A DNA stretch of 64,000 nucleotides from Chryseobacterium sp. MYb264 (GTDB lineage Bacteria; Bacteroidota; Bacteroidia; Flavobacteriales; Weeksellaceae): contig NZ_CP142422.1 of the NCBI RefSeq assembly GCF_035974275.1, forward strand, positions 3,968,001 to 4,032,000. The letters run 5' to 3'. Below are positions 27,333-37,372 of the stretch, in pieces; within the stretch, counting starts at the first letter, position 1; the number at the start of each line of letters is the position of its first letter. Below the pieces are notes generated by a model. It had not been told where the DNA came from. It saw nothing but the letters and a program-made list of their open reading frames with translations, and did no database searches. A program made the position numbers and the translations under genes.

Positions 27333-28801
27333 AGTCGCTCCTTAAAAAGCTGTTTTTTGACTTTGAAAATTATATTTGCCTAAAAAGATTCGGAGAACAA
27401 GTTCGAGCCAAAGAAGAATTTGTTGTTTGATTTGATTCAATCTCATCTTCAAATTGTATCCAATCCCTGCTAATAATGCATTATTAATATCTCCAGCCAC
27501 TCCTTTCAGGAAGTTTAATCCTAAGGAGTGGTTTCTTTTTAAATGAGAGATACAAGGTTCTATGGCTGCTCTTGCCCGGAATCTTAATCTGGCTACTTGT
27601 TGCCCATATTTTGTTTTTTCTTTTTTTGCGGGAAGCAAAATTGCTGTTCCTTCCACTTCTTTGATTCCTTTAAATCCTCTGTCTGTAGTGGCTTTCGTAG
27701 GTCTTGTTCCGCCAACGGATTTTCTTACCCTCTCACTCTGTGCCAATGATTCTTCAAGAGTTTTACTATCGTGAGGATTGCCAGAAAATCTCTTTACCGA
27801 GCTGATGATCCCTGTTTTCCGACCTCTTACTACTGCTACTTTTGTCCCAAACTCGTATGCTTTTCCCGATTTTCCTTTCGCAATACACGCAACTTGTGGC
27901 TCGTGAAGACTGTAAATTTTATCTTTCGTGGTACGTTCTTGGGTGAGTGCTTTAAGGTAAATTTTAAAAACGTCTTCGTAGCCTTTCAAAACATCTTTAG
28001 GAAGTTTTCTTTCCAATTCCCGAAGAACTCTTTTACCAATCGTCCTGAGCTTTTTCCTCGCCATTTTTGCCTTCTTCTGTCTTCTGGGATGATGTCCAAA
28101 AAAAGCGTCCCGCAATAATTGTTTGCTCACTCTTCTGTAGCTTTGTCTTTGTACAACGCTCTCTTTTTCTGCTATTTTTCTACAATTGTCGATTACTTTT
28201 TTTGCTAATTTGGCATCGGTAGGAAAGGTAATGTTCTTCTCCTGAACCGTCGTATCTACCTGAACTTCATCTTCTGTTTTGGCTTTGGGATGGAGAGAAA
28301 CGCTTTGTCCCAAAAGAAATTCCAAACCCTTATCTCCAATTCTTTTTCTGAAGTGTACAAAATTGCTCGGATCGAAAGGCTGCTCTGTCTGGAAAAAGGT
28401 TTCTCCGGTAAAATATTGCCAATACGCATTCTCAATCCATCTCTCTATTACACTTTCATCACTTTCTTTAAACATTTCCTTGAGCAAAAGCATTCCTGCT
28501 ATTTTACGGATAGCAATAGAAGGTCTTCCGTTTTCTGAAAATAATTTCTCAAACTCTGACTCCATTTTATCCCAGGAAATCTCCCCAGCTAATTTTACCA
28601 CCGGATGCTCCATATTAATAAGCTCCGTAAGCCTGGTCTTGAATAAATTCTGCTGTAAATCCTCTCTTATTTTGCCTAACATTTTGCCACTTTTTATATC
28701 CTAAAAATACAATTTATTGCAATTTTTTACAACGATTTTTTACGAAATATAAGTGCATAAAACTGATAATCAAAATATTACTTGGTTTTTAAGGAATGAC
28801 T
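27333..28801 (-). mobile_element. IS5-family insertion sequence, copy A (1469 bp)
   Basis: Boundaries come from comparing the three copies in the window. The ends are imperfect inverted repeats, AGTCGCTCCTTAAAAAGC and AGTCATTCCTTAAAAACC, with a 4-bp target duplication ATTT on each side (27329-27332 and 28802-28805). One transposase gene fills the element. It interrupted the spacer between a dps remnant and the second GT-C-like gene. Confidence 0.95.
27342..28682 (-). CDS. IS5-family transposase (copy A)
   Basis: The 446-aa DDE transposase is identical in all three copies. The N-terminal domain is IS5-like (…NGRPSIAIRKIAGMLLLKEM…DESVIERWIENAYWQYFTGE…PFDPSNFVHFRKRIG). Likely catalytic residues are D in EVQVDTTVQEKN, D in ATTDRGFKG and E in RARAAIEPCISHLKR. 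The 4-bp target duplications fit this family. The stop lies 9 bp from the left IS end and the start ~119 bp from the right end. Confidence 0.93.
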   Translation of the reverse strand: MLGKIREDLQQNLFKTRLTELINMEHPVVKLAGEISWDKMESEFEKLFSENGRPSIAIRKIAGMLLLKEMFKESDESVIERWIENAYWQYFTGETFFQTEQPFDPSNFVHFRKRIGDKGLEFLLGQSVSLHPKAKTEDEVQVDTTVQEKNITFPTDAKLAKKVIDNCRKIAEKESVVQRQSYRRVSKQLLRDAFFGHHPRRQKKAKMARKKLRTIGKRVLRELERKLPKDVLKGYEDVFKIYLKALTQERTTKDKIYSLHEPQVACIAKGKSGKAYEFGTKVAVVRGRKTGIISSVKRFSGNPHDSKTLEESLAQSERVRKSVGGTRPTKATTDRGFKGIKEVEGTAILLPAKKEKTKYGQQVARLRFRARAAIEPCISHLKRNHSLGLNFLKGVAGDINNALLAGIGYNLKMRLNQIKQQILLWLELVLRIFLGKYNFQSQKTAF

Positions 28802-28926
28802 ATTTAATAATGTAGTATTAGACGGAGATGTCGTCTCGCGAATCTTTAGTTTGACAAAAATGAACTTATACTTTTTGGCATGAAGAATGAAAATCTTAGT
28901 TTTGCTGGAAAATCTAATTTTGTGCC

Positions 28927-30300
28927 ATGACAAAATATATAATTTTGGCTTTAACCATTCTTATTTTAAATTTCATTCATAGCTTTTTTCTTCCCTCTGG
29001 TGGCGTTTATGCAGATAGTTTGTCGTATTTCGGTATTGCTGCAGATTTACCACATCCGGAAACCAATCTTTTTCCCCTAGGATATCCTGCAGCTTTGCAG
29101 TTGTTTTTTGAAATATTTGGCGATTATTTTTGGGCCTCCAAATTTTTGAATACGACAATGCTCATTGTGATTTTGTTGTTCTCCTATTTCAAAAGATTCT
29201 TTTTCAGAGAAACGGTTCTGTTGATGACGGGAAAAACAGTTCTTTTTGTTTTTTCGATTGCTGTTTCAGAAAGTCTTTTTGTATTTCTTTTCTATTTTCT
29301 ACTGTATAATTTGTATAAAATGCTAAGCAGTGAGGTCATTCTGTACAAAAATATTGTCTCTGCATCTGTAATCATGTTGATGATGTTTGCGGCAAGATAT
29401 TCGGGGATTTATATTTTTATATCCATCGCTGCTTTCTTTGGTATTTTGCTTTTAAAAACAAAAGAAAAATCTCAGCTACAAAGTGTTTTTATATTTCTCT
29501 TGCTGTCGGGAGTGGGAATTGCGGGCTATCTCTTTTTCAATATAAAAGAGTTCGGGAGCTTTACAGGTGAAAATCTCAGGGGCAGGCCAGAAGAGTTTGT
29601 TCCTATAAATATGGTCAGAGATGTATTGGGAACTGCAAATGCTGTGAATCCTTATATTGGATTAAAGCCTGGTTCTAACAGTTTCGTGAGCATGGCATTT
29701 CAGTTTTTCATTTTGCTGATCGATATTGTTTTGTTTGTTTATATGACGAGATATTTCAGAAAAGCCAAAGAGAGTAAAGTGTATGTTTTTCATATTTTGT
29801 TATGGACGATATCTTTCATTTATGCGATTTCTCTTCTGGTTTCCGGACGGTTTCAGCAGATTGAAGAGATGAATACAAGAATGATGGCTGCGGCGAATAT
29901 TTGCTTGTTCTTTTCTTTTCTGATTTTGTATTTCAAAGAGCTGAAGTCCGATAAAATGATTTTTAGGGTGGCCTGCTTCTTTTGGGTGTTTTTTACTCTG
30001 TACAGTTTGAAGAGACCCGTTGATTATTTTAAGAACAGAAAACAGATAGAGCCTCAGATGTCAAAATTCGGTCATAAAAAATATCTCTATAATAATGAGA
30101 GAAGCGCAGAAGAAGGTTTGACAACGTATAAAATTCCTATCATTAATAAATCTTTTAAATATAAACATACCAACAATCAAAAAGGAGATGTGAAGCAGTC
30201 CATCGCCGGAACTATCAATCCTAAAGTAAAATGGCTAAAGTATGATACAGTGAAAGACAAGTCACAGGTTTTATATACGTCAGAAATTATTTTAAAGTAA
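28927..30300 (+). CDS. Multi-pass membrane protein, GT-C glycosyltransferase-like, copy 2
   Basis: The 457-aa protein is paralogous to the 25522 gene along its whole length. It shares DSLSYFGIA, LFPLGYP, DYFWASK, SGIYI, SFTGENLRG, QQIEEM, KQIEPQMSKF and the tail KYDTVKDKSQVLYTSE. Hydrophobic segments and the acidic first loop agree with copy 1. Upstream DNA just after the IS (ATTTAATAATGTAGTATT) also aligns with the region upstream of dps, so coding and promoter regions were duplicated together. It is intact and probably still functional. The sugar or lipid substrate is unknown. Confidence 0.7.
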   Translation: MTKYIILALTILILNFIHSFFLPSGGVYADSLSYFGIAADLPHPETNLFPLGYPAALQLFFEIFGDYFWASKFLNTTMLIVILLFSYFKRFFFRETVLLMTGKTVLFVFSIAVSESLFVFLFYFLLYNLYKMLSSEVILYKNIVSASVIMLMMFAARYSGIYIFISIAAFFGILLLKTKEKSQLQSVFIFLLLSGVGIAGYLFFNIKEFGSFTGENLRGRPEEFVPINMVRDVLGTANAVNPYIGLKPGSNSFVSMAFQFFILLIDIVLFVYMTRYFRKAKESKVYVFHILLWTISFIYAISLLVSGRFQQIEEMNTRMMAAANICLFFSFLILYFKELKSDKMIFRVACFFWVFFTLYSLKRPVDYFKNRKQIEPQMSKFGHKKYLYNNERSAEEGLTTYKIPIINKSFKYKHTNNQKGDVKQSIAGTINPKVKWLKYDTVKDKSQVLYTSEIILK

Positions 30301-30302
30301 AA

Positions 30303-30352
30303 TCCACTTCATTATTTGCTGAAAAAAATGCAGTGAGGATTGTTTTTTTTAC
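30303..30352 (+). terminator. Weak terminator after GT-C copy 2
   Basis: An imperfect stem AATCCACTTCATT / AATGCAGTGAGGATT is followed by a run of T's (GTTTTTTTT). It separates the membrane gene from the rpsL promoter. Confidence 0.5.
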
Positions 30353-30362
30353 ATCCAACTGC

Positions 30363-30392
30363 TTGTGGATTAAAAAATTATTACTATTTTTG
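30363..30392 (+). promoter_or_regulatory. Promoter of the str operon
   Basis: TTG at 30363-30365, a 19-bp spacer and TATTTTTG at 30385-30392 form a good Bacteroidota -33/-7 promoter. The 5' UTR to the rpsL ATG at 30417 would be short, under 20 nt. Confidence 0.7.
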
Positions 30393-30416
30393 CACCCTAA
30401 AATAAAAAGCAATTAA

Positions 30417-30830
30417 ATGCCTACTATTCAACAATTAGTAAGAAAAGGAAGAGCCACGCTTGCCAAGAAGAGCAAATCGGCTGCCCTTGATTCTTGTCCA
30501 CAAAGACGTGGTGTATGTACGAGAGTATATACTACTACACCTAAGAAACCTAACTCTGCACTTAGAAAAGTAGCAAGGGTAAGACTTTCTAACGGTAAAG
30601 AAGTTAACGCCTATATCCCGGGCGAAGGACATAATCTTCAAGAGCACTCGATAGTATTGGTTAGAGGCGGAAGGGTGAAAGACCTACCGGGAGTACGTTA
30701 CCACATCGTAAGAGGTGCATTAGACACCGCTGGTGTAAATGGAAGAACTCAGAGAAGATCTAAGTACGGAGCTAAGAGACCTAAACCAGGACAAGCTGCT
30801 GCAGCACCTGCAAAAGGAAAGAAAAAATAA
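30417..30830 (+). CDS. rpsL: 30S ribosomal protein S12
   Basis: The 137-aa protein of the decoding centre begins with the standard [12 protein letters not shown]. The residues that decide streptomycin response are wild type: Lys-Lys in [10 protein letters not shown] and Lys in [13 protein letters not shown]. The C-terminus has a short Ala/Lys-rich extension ([13 protein letters not shown]) common in Bacteroidota. It is the first gene of the rpsL-rpsG-fusA-rpsJ operon. Confidence 0.98.
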   Translation: MPTIQQLVRKGRATLAKKSKSAALDSCPQRRGVCTRVYTTTPKKPNSALRKVARVRLSNGKEVNAYIPGEGHNLQEHSIVLVRGGRVKDLPGVRYHIVRGALDTAGVNGRTQRRSKYGAKRPKPGQAAAAPAKGKKK

Positions 30831-30853
30831 TCATTAAATAAGGTACAGAAGCA

Positions 30854-31330
30854 ATGAGAAAGACAAAAGCGAAAAAAAGACCGTTGTTACCAGATCCGAA
30901 GTTTAATGATCAATTGGTAACGAGATTCGTAAACAACTTAATGCTTGACGGTAAGAAGTCAATTGCATTCAAAATTTTCTATGATGCATTAGATATCGTA
31001 GAAACTAAAAAAGGAGAAACTGAGAAAACAGCCCTTGAAATCTGGAAAGATGCATTAACAAACGTTATGCCTCACGTAGAAGTACGTTCTAGAAGAGTCG
31101 GTGGAGCTAACTTCCAGATTCCTATGCCAATCAGAGCTGATAGAAAAATTTCTATGGCAATGAAATGGTTAATTAGCTACTCTAAAAAGAGAAATGATAA
31201 GTCTATGGCTTTGAAATTAGCTAATGAAGTAGTAGCTGCTTCTAGAGAAGAAGGTGCTGCTTTCAAAAAGAAAACAGATACTCACAAAATGGCGGAAGCT
31301 AACAAAGCGTTTTCACACTTTAAATTCTAA
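30854..31330 (+). CDS. rpsG: 30S ribosomal protein S7
   Basis: The 158-aa S7 binds the 3' major domain of 16S rRNA and nucleates head assembly. The sequence [35 protein letters not shown] and the C-terminal [10 protein letters not shown] are typical. It is 23 bp after rpsL and 6 bp before fusA. The start is unambiguous. Confidence 0.98.
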   Translation: MRKTKAKKRPLLPDPKFNDQLVTRFVNNLMLDGKKSIAFKIFYDALDIVETKKGETEKTALEIWKDALTNVMPHVEVRSRRVGGANFQIPMPIRADRKISMAMKWLISYSKKRNDKSMALKLANEVVAASREEGAAFKKKTDTHKMAEANKAFSHFKF

Positions 31331-31336
31331 TCTGAA

Positions 31337-33454
31337 ATGGGTAGAGATCTTAAATTTACAAGAAATATTGGTATTGCTGCGCACATTGATGCAGGTAAAA
31401 CTACCACTACAGAAAGAATTTTATTCTATACTGGTGTAAACCACAAAATTGGTGAAGTTCACGACGGTGCATCTACTATGGACTGGATGGAGCAGGAAGC
31501 TGAAAGAGGTATTACAATTACTTCTGCTGCTACTACTTGTTCTTGGAACTTTCCAACTGATCAAGGAAAACCTTTAGCTGATACTAAACCTTACCACTTC
31601 AACATCATCGATACACCGGGACACGTTGACTTCACCGTAGAAGTAAACAGATCTTTAAGAGTATTGGATGGATTGGTATTCTTATTCTCTGCAGTAGATG
31701 GAGTAGAGCCTCAGTCTGAAACAAACTGGAGACTTGCTGACAACTACAAAGTTGCTAGAATGGGATTCGTAAACAAAATGGACAGACAAGGTGCTGACTT
31801 CCTTAACGTGGTAAACCAGGTTAAAGACATGTTAGGATCAAACGCAGTTCCAATCGTTTTACCAATCGGTGCTGAAGAAGATTTCAAAGGTGTTGTAGAC
31901 TTAATTAAAAACAGAGCGATCATCTGGGATGAAGCTGGACAAGGTGCTACTTTCGAGGTAGTTCCAATTCCGGAAGATATGAAAGATGAAGTTCTTGAAT
32001 ATAGAGAGAAATTAGTAGAAGCTGTTTCTGAATATGATGAAACTTTGATGGAGAAATTCTTCGAAGATCCGGATTCAATTACAGAAGAAGAAATTAATGC
32101 TGCATTGAGAGCTGCTACTATCGATTTATCTATTATCCCAATGACTTGTGGTTCTTCATTCAAGAATAAAGGAGTACAGTTTATGTTGGATGCAGTATGT
32201 AAATACTTGCCTTCACCATTGGATAAAGATGATATCAAAGGTACTGACCCAAGAACTGACGCTGAAATTACAAGAAAGCCATCTGTAGATGAACCTTTCT
32301 CTGCTCTAGCATTTAAGATTGCTACTGACCCGTTCGTGGGAAGATTGGCATTCTTCAGAGCATACTCAGGAAGATTAGATGCAGGTTCTTATATCTTGAA
32401 CACTCGTTCAGGAGATAAAGAAAGAATCTCTAGAATCTATCAGATGCACGCTAACAAGCAAAACCCGGTAGAATATATTGAAGCTGGAGATATTGGTGCT
32501 GCTGTTGGATTCAAATCTATCAAAACTGGTGATACGATGTGTGACGAGAAAAACCCAATCGTTCTTGAATCGATGGTTTTCCCTGATCCGGTAATTGGTA
32601 TCGCTGTTGAGCCTAAAACTAAAGCTGACCAAGATAAAATGGGTAACGCTCTAGCTAAATTGGCTGAAGAAGATCCTACGTTTACGGTAAGAACTGACGA
32701 GGCTTCTGGACAAACGATCATCTCTGGTATGGGTGAGCTTCACTTAGATATCATTGTTGACCGTATGAAGAGAGAGTTCAAGGTTGAAGTAAACCAGGGA
32801 CAACCTCAGGTAGAGTACAAAGAAAACTTAACAAAAGTTGCTAGCCACAGAGAAGTTTACAAAAAGCAGTCTGGTGGTAAAGGTAAATTTGCTGATATTG
32901 TATTTGAACTAGGACCTGCAGACGAAGGTAAAGTTGGTTTAGAATTCATCAATGAGATCAAAGGGGGTAACGTTCCTAGAGAATTTGTTCCTGCTATTGA
33001 AAAAGGATTTAAAGCTGCAATGAAGAACGGTCCATTGGCTGGTTTCGAAGTTGAAGGTATTAAAGTTACTCTTAAAGATGGGTCTTTCCACGCGGTGGAT
33101 TCTGATGCTCTTTCTTTCGAATTAGCTGCTAAATTAGGATTTAAAGAAGCTGGTAAAGCTGCTAAGCCGGTAATTATGGAGCCTATTATGAAACTGGAAG
33201 TTGTAACTCCGGAGGAATATATGGGTAACATCATTGGTGACCTTAACAAGAGAAGAGGTACGATCAGCGGTCAGGAAGAAAAGAACGGTGCTGTTGTAAT
33301 CAAAGGTTCAGTTCCACTTTCTGAAATGTTTGGATATGTTACGACTCTAAGAACGCTTTCATCAGGAAGAGCTACTTCTTCTATGGAATTAGAGAAATAC
33401 CAGGCTACTCCTCAAAACGTTGCTGAAGATATTATCGCTAAAGCAAAAGGTTAA
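31337..33454 (+). CDS. fusA: Elongation factor G
   Basis: This 705-aa translational GTPase drives tRNA-mRNA translocation. The G domain shows [15 protein letters not shown] (G1), [10 protein letters not shown] (G2), DTPGHVDF (G3) and NKMDRQGAD (G4). Domains II-V follow in normal order (for example [11 protein letters not shown] and the C-terminal [20 protein letters not shown]). Length and start ([20 protein letters not shown]) are canonical. Codon use is strongly biased, as expected for high expression. Confidence 0.98.
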   Translation: MGRDLKFTRNIGIAAHIDAGKTTTTERILFYTGVNHKIGEVHDGASTMDWMEQEAERGITITSAATTCSWNFPTDQGKPLADTKPYHFNIIDTPGHVDFTVEVNRSLRVLDGLVFLFSAVDGVEPQSETNWRLADNYKVARMGFVNKMDRQGADFLNVVNQVKDMLGSNAVPIVLPIGAEEDFKGVVDLIKNRAIIWDEAGQGATFEVVPIPEDMKDEVLEYREKLVEAVSEYDETLMEKFFEDPDSITEEEINAALRAATIDLSIIPMTCGSSFKNKGVQFMLDAVCKYLPSPLDKDDIKGTDPRTDAEITRKPSVDEPFSALAFKIATDPFVGRLAFFRAYSGRLDAGSYILNTRSGDKERISRIYQMHANKQNPVEYIEAGDIGAAVGFKSIKTGDTMCDEKNPIVLESMVFPDPVIGIAVEPKTKADQDKMGNALAKLAEEDPTFTVRTDEASGQTIISGMGELHLDIIVDRMKREFKVEVNQGQPQVEYKENLTKVASHREVYKKQSGGKGKFADIVFELGPADEGKVGLEFINEIKGGNVPREFVPAIEKGFKAAMKNGPLAGFEVEGIKVTLKDGSFHAVDSDALSFELAAKLGFKEAGKAAKPVIMEPIMKLEVVTPEEYMGNIIGDLNKRRGTISGQEEKNGAVVIKGSVPLSEMFGYVTTLRTLSSGRATSSMELEKYQATPQNVAEDIIAKAKG

Positions 33455-33472
33455 TTTTTTAAAGTACAAGAA

Positions 33473-33778
33473 ATGTCACAAAGAATCAGAATAAAACTAA
33501 AATCTTACGATTACAACTTGGTAGACAAGTCTGCTGAGAAAATCGTAAAAACGGTAAAGGCTACTGGTGCTGTTGTAAACGGTCCAATTCCATTGCCAAC
33601 GAATAAGAGAATCTTCACAGTGTTGAGATCTCCGCACGTAAACAAAAAAGCTAGAGAGCAGTTCCAATTATCAGCTCACAAGAGATTAATGGATATCTAC
33701 TCTTCTTCTTCTAAAACTGTTGATGCTCTAATGAAATTAGAACTTCCTTCAGGTGTAGACGTGGAAATTAAAGTGTGA
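33473..33778 (+). CDS. rpsJ: 30S ribosomal protein S10
   Basis: The 101-aa S10 ([18 protein letters not shown]…[28 protein letters not shown]) is also the NusE component of antitermination complexes. It directly follows fusA. A strong terminator ends the operon here, and the next gene is not rplC. In this genome rpsJ is therefore separated from the S10-spc gene block that usually follows it. The stop is TGA. Confidence 0.98.
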   Translation: MSQRIRIKLKSYDYNLVDKSAEKIVKTVKATGAVVNGPIPLPTNKRIFTVLRSPHVNKKAREQFQLSAHKRLMDIYSSSSKTVDALMKLELPSGVDVEIKV

Positions 33779-33807
33779 TAATTGCATATTTGCAATGATT
33801 ATAATAA

Positions 33808-33842
33808 AATCCGTTCCTTTCGAGGAGCGGATTTTTTTTTAA
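33808..33842 (+). terminator. Terminator of the str operon
   Basis: AATCCGTTCCT pairs with AGGAGCGGATT around a TTCG tetraloop and is followed by nine T's. A smaller hairpin, ATTGCA-TATT-TGCAAT, lies at 33781-33796. Confidence 0.92.
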
Positions 33843-33923
33843 GTCTTTCGGCTTTACAATCAGAATGATGAGTTTTCATTTTGATAATAGATCAAGACAA
33901 ATTTATTGGACTATTTATACGAA

Positions 33924-34034
33924 TTTTCTTTTGAATTTACCATAATAAACCCCGAAGGGGTTAAAAAGGAGTAGCGTCGGGTGAAACCCCGATGTGCATG
34001 TAATCAATAATGTTAATAACCCTGAAAGGGTTAA
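33924..34034. repeat. Hairpin-rich interspersed repeat, copy 2
   Basis: It has the same order as at 536-643: 'TTTTGAATTTACC', AACCCCGAAGGGGTT, 'AGTAGCGT', CGGGTGAAACCCCG, then AACCCTGAAAGGGTT. Bases changed in the stems mostly keep pairing, which hints at selection for the hairpins. Confidence 0.7.
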
Positions 34035-34151
34035 ATTATATATAAATATTCGCTATTGCTATAATTTTTGATTACAATATTATTACGTCCCATAAAATCG
34101 GTGATAAAATACTTAGATCCTTGAGATCTTGACGTTGAAAAAAGGATATGC

Positions 34152-34212
34152 ATTAGCCACGAATGCGCGAATATGTTTCTTTCCTACAGATCGCTCAGAT
34201 TTCACAGATGAC
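34152..34212 (-). repeat. Partial ~165-bp interspersed repeat, inverted
   Basis: On the minus strand it carries the repeat modules 'CATCTGTGAAATCTGAGCG', 'ATCTGTAGGAAAGAAAC' and 'GCGCATTCGTGGC', as in the array at 39609. It lies in the 629-bp gene-free space before the TonB receptor. The remainder of that space shows no gene. Confidence 0.65.
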
Positions 34213-34415
34213 GCTGTTATTTTCTTATTGTATTATCTTCTTATAGGTAGAACGGATTGATGAGCCTTCAAAAGGGCTTTTCGTTCTGTTACAATAACTT
34301 CCAGTCTTCCGGTTCTTTAGCTCATTTTTCATAGGGGGTTCACTTTAAGCCATTCAATGATTTACAACTTTCATACAGTGAATTATCCCTACCTGAAATA
34401 AATCATTAAATTAAA

Positions 34416-34434
34416 TTTATTTAGAATGAATAAA
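34416..34434 (+). promoter_or_regulatory. Candidate Fur-box-like palindrome upstream of the TonB receptor
   Basis: TTTATTTAGAATGAATAAA is an imperfect 19-bp palindrome 29 bp before the receptor ATG, where an iron-responsive operator would be expected. The match to a Fur site is by eye only. Confidence 0.35.
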
Positions 34435-34462
34435 AATATTATTTTTACAGAAAATATAACAG

Positions 34463-36721
34463 ATGAAAAAAACAATTTCTTTCTCCTTATTCGTTTTAGG
34501 TGCCGCTATAGTTAATGCACAGCATAAAAACGATACCATTCAAAAAGAAAAGCATATCGAAGAAGTGGAGCTTTTTGGGGTGAAAAATAAGCAGCCTGAA
34601 GGTCTGGAAGTTATTACAAGACTTCCTTTAAAACCGAGAGATCAGATCCAGTCTATTTCCGTAGTTTCTACCAAAGTCATTGAGCAGCTGGGAGGTTTAA
34701 CAGTAACCGATGTAGCCAAAAATATTCCCGGGGTTACTTTGTTCGGAAGCTATGGCGGAACCAGAGAAAGTATGTCCATCAGAGGATATCGAGGTGTTCC
34801 GGTATTGAAAAACGGAGTGATGATGGATTCCGATTTCCGCACCGGAGCCATGCTTACCGATATGCAGGGTGTTGAAAGTATTCAGGTAATCAAGGGTTCG
34901 GCTGCCGTTACCCAGGGAATAGGAAATGGTCTGGGTGCTGCAGGAGGAGTTATTAATATTGTTACCAAAAGACCGCAGTTTATAGATCAGACCAATGTAG
35001 GTTTTCGCTACGGCAGTTGGGATTTTTACAGACCTACAGTAGATTTTCAGAGGGTTCTGGACAGCCAGGGAAAAGTGGCCGTACGGTTTAACGGAGCATA
35101 TCAGAATAATAATTCTTTTAGAAAGCATGTTAGTACCGACAGAATCTATGTGAATCCTTCTATTGCTTTTCGTCCTGATGATAAAACATATATTAATGTT
35201 GAGATGGATTATATTCATGATAAAAGAACTCCTGACAGAGGTACAATCAATCTTGCGCCGGGTAACGTAGAAGCATTATATCACATGCCTAAGGGAGAAT
35301 TTTTAGGTTATGCTTCGGATTATGCACTCACAGAAGGTTTTAATTTTGCAACAACGGCAACACGTGAAATCGCTGATAAATTGAAGGTTAGACTAGCATT
35401 TATGAATTCCAGTAGAAATGCGGAAAGTGAAGCCTCATCTATATCACTACCAACAGGAGGTAAAGATTACAATGTAAGGCAGCGTACCATAGGTAAATCC
35501 GAATCATTAGACATCAGTAGGGTTTTACAGCTTGATTTTATCGGTGAGCGGATAAAAACAGGAGCTATTAATCACACATTTCAGATGGGGTTCGATTGGA
35601 GAGAAACAGAGACTTCGGCTGTAACGTATGAAGCATATAAGAATTTTATTCATCCTGATAATCTAATTACAGCAAGACCTCGAAAGGAGGATGGAAAGGA
35701 TTATGTGGCAAATCCTCTGGACGAATTTAATGTGGTCAACGGTTCTATTCCTAATACACTTCCTGTGGATGTTGTTTATAGAAATTTAGGAAGGTCAAAT
35801 TCAATTTTGACGCCAAGTATTGGTGTTATGGCTCAAGATGTAATGTCTATTGGTAAGTATGTTAAAGCACATTTAGGGATAAGGTATAGCCGTCTGAATG
35901 GTTCAAGTAATGAATCAGTAGATACTTGGAATCCTAATTTAGGATTGATTGTTTCCCCATTTCCCAATGTGAATGTGTTTGGATCTTATACTACAACGAC
36001 TTCTTTAAGGTCTTCTAATAATTTGCTTCTTGAAGGTGGGAGAGTAGGTGCATCGACTACCAAACAATGGGAAGCTGGAATTAAATCAGATTGGTTTGGG
36101 GAACGCCTGAGATTTAATATTACTATTTTTGATATTAAGACTGATCATCTTTCTTTTACAATTCTTGATGCGAACTATAATCCTGTTGTTATTGATAAAC
36201 AAACCATGTATGGTCTCGCCGGAAATCTCAAAAGAAAAGGAATAGAAATAGAACTGATTGGTAGAATCCTTCCTAATCTACAAGTAATGTCAGGGTGGGC
36301 ATATCTAGATGCGCAATATCAAGATAGCCCTGCTTATATAAATGGATCCAGGCCAATGAATGCCCCTAGAAATACAGCTAATGGCTGGCTGAATTATAAA
36401 TTCAATAATGGAGTATTAACAGGTCTTGATCTGGGAGCCGGAATTTATTATGTAGGGAAAAGACCAGTGGATGAATGGACTCAGAAAACATTTACAGCAG
36501 GACATCTGAATAGCGTAAGACCTGGAGATAAACCATTTGATATGCCAGAATACACCACGGTAGACGCACAGGCAGGATATACTCTTAAAAACGGACTGGG
36601 ACTGAGGGTATTTTTCAATAATATCTTCGACTCGGTGGGGTATAGTTCTTATTTCAGAGGTGGATTTATCGATCAGATTCAGCCAAGAAATTTTGCAGCA
36701 CAAATTAATTATAAATTCTAA
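34463..36721 (+). CDS. TonB-dependent siderophore receptor
   Basis: The 752-aa outer-membrane receptor has a signal peptide (~1-19, …AIVNAQ). A plug domain at ~55-170 contains DQIQSISVVSTKVIEQLGG, NIPGVTLFGSYGG and GAAGGVINIVTKRP. A 22-strand-type barrel follows, ending LGLRVFFNNIFDSVGY…FAAQINYKF with a terminal Phe. It resembles the TIGR01783 siderophore receptors (FhuA/FoxA-like). Downstream genes encode a lipoprotein and a PepSY protein, a common iron-siderophore set. The ligand cannot be inferred. Confidence 0.92.
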   Translation: MKKTISFSLFVLGAAIVNAQHKNDTIQKEKHIEEVELFGVKNKQPEGLEVITRLPLKPRDQIQSISVVSTKVIEQLGGLTVTDVAKNIPGVTLFGSYGGTRESMSIRGYRGVPVLKNGVMMDSDFRTGAMLTDMQGVESIQVIKGSAAVTQGIGNGLGAAGGVINIVTKRPQFIDQTNVGFRYGSWDFYRPTVDFQRVLDSQGKVAVRFNGAYQNNNSFRKHVSTDRIYVNPSIAFRPDDKTYINVEMDYIHDKRTPDRGTINLAPGNVEALYHMPKGEFLGYASDYALTEGFNFATTATREIADKLKVRLAFMNSSRNAESEASSISLPTGGKDYNVRQRTIGKSESLDISRVLQLDFIGERIKTGAINHTFQMGFDWRETETSAVTYEAYKNFIHPDNLITARPRKEDGKDYVANPLDEFNVVNGSIPNTLPVDVVYRNLGRSNSILTPSIGVMAQDVMSIGKYVKAHLGIRYSRLNGSSNESVDTWNPNLGLIVSPFPNVNVFGSYTTTTSLRSSNNLLLEGGRVGASTTKQWEAGIKSDWFGERLRFNITIFDIKTDHLSFTILDANYNPVVIDKQTMYGLAGNLKRKGIEIELIGRILPNLQVMSGWAYLDAQYQDSPAYINGSRPMNAPRNTANGWLNYKFNNGVLTGLDLGAGIYYVGKRPVDEWTQKTFTAGHLNSVRPGDKPFDMPEYTTVDAQAGYTLKNGLGLRVFFNNIFDSVGYSSYFRGGFIDQIQPRNFAAQINYKF

Positions 36722-36733
36722 AAACATACGATT

Positions 36734-37357
36734 ATGATGAGACCTTTTGTGAAAATATGGGCATTGGCCTTATGTACTTTTATAATCACCTCATGTTCTA
36801 ATGACAATAAAAGGAGAGGCGTAGATTACACCAAATTCAAATCCGAAATCACACTAACTCCAGAACAGGAGAAAAGCTACGATGAAATTACGATCCGATA
36901 TCAAAAGCAGGCGGAGCAAAATTTTGAAGTTGCCAAAGCGCAGGGTGGTCAGATGGACCGGGTAGCCTTAGGCGTTAAAAGTGAAGAGCTGAGAGCAAGA
37001 CAGGCAGAAGAAATGGCAAAGGTTCTGGATAACGACCAAATGGAAAAATTCAACAAGTTTGTTGATGAAAATGCCCGAAAAAGACCGAGATACAATAATG
37101 AGATCTTAGCGAAACTAAAAACGGAACTTCAGCTGTCTGAAGATCAGTTTGCGATGCTGAATGCCGCCAATGATGCCTTCGAAAAATCATTCAATGATGC
37201 TCATGATGTCTACCATGGTAATAATGAGCTGGCCAAAGAATATTGGGAAAAATTCGATAAACAGAGAAAAGAGGCATTACAAAAAGTATTTACCCCCGAT
37301 CAAAATACCCGGTTTCTGGAAATCGTAAAAGATCAGCAGTTCAAAGGCAGAAAATAA
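36734..37357 (+). CDS. Lipoprotein with helical, LTPEQ-type repeats
   Basis: The 207-aa protein has lipobox IITSC at ~17-21. The mature part is helical with two LTxEQ/LSEDQ-like motifs (ITLTPEQEKSYDEI and LQLSEDQFAMLNAA), reminiscent of Spy/CpxP-type periplasmic helical proteins. It lies 12 bp after the receptor, so it is probably co-transcribed. An intrinsic terminator follows it. Its role in iron uptake is unknown. The start could be the first or second Met. Confidence 0.7.
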   Translation: MMRPFVKIWALALCTFIITSCSNDNKRRGVDYTKFKSEITLTPEQEKSYDEITIRYQKQAEQNFEVAKAQGGQMDRVALGVKSEELRARQAEEMAKVLDNDQMEKFNKFVDENARKRPRYNNEILAKLKTELQLSEDQFAMLNAANDAFEKSFNDAHDVYHGNNELAKEYWEKFDKQRKEALQKVFTPDQNTRFLEIVKDQQFKGRK

Positions 37358-37372
37358 TTTTAAGAAATAAAG

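Noticed and set aside
27342..28704. Plus-strand frames antisense to the transposase (also in copies B and C)
   Set aside because: They are shadows of the transposase coding strand, repeated because the IS is repeated.
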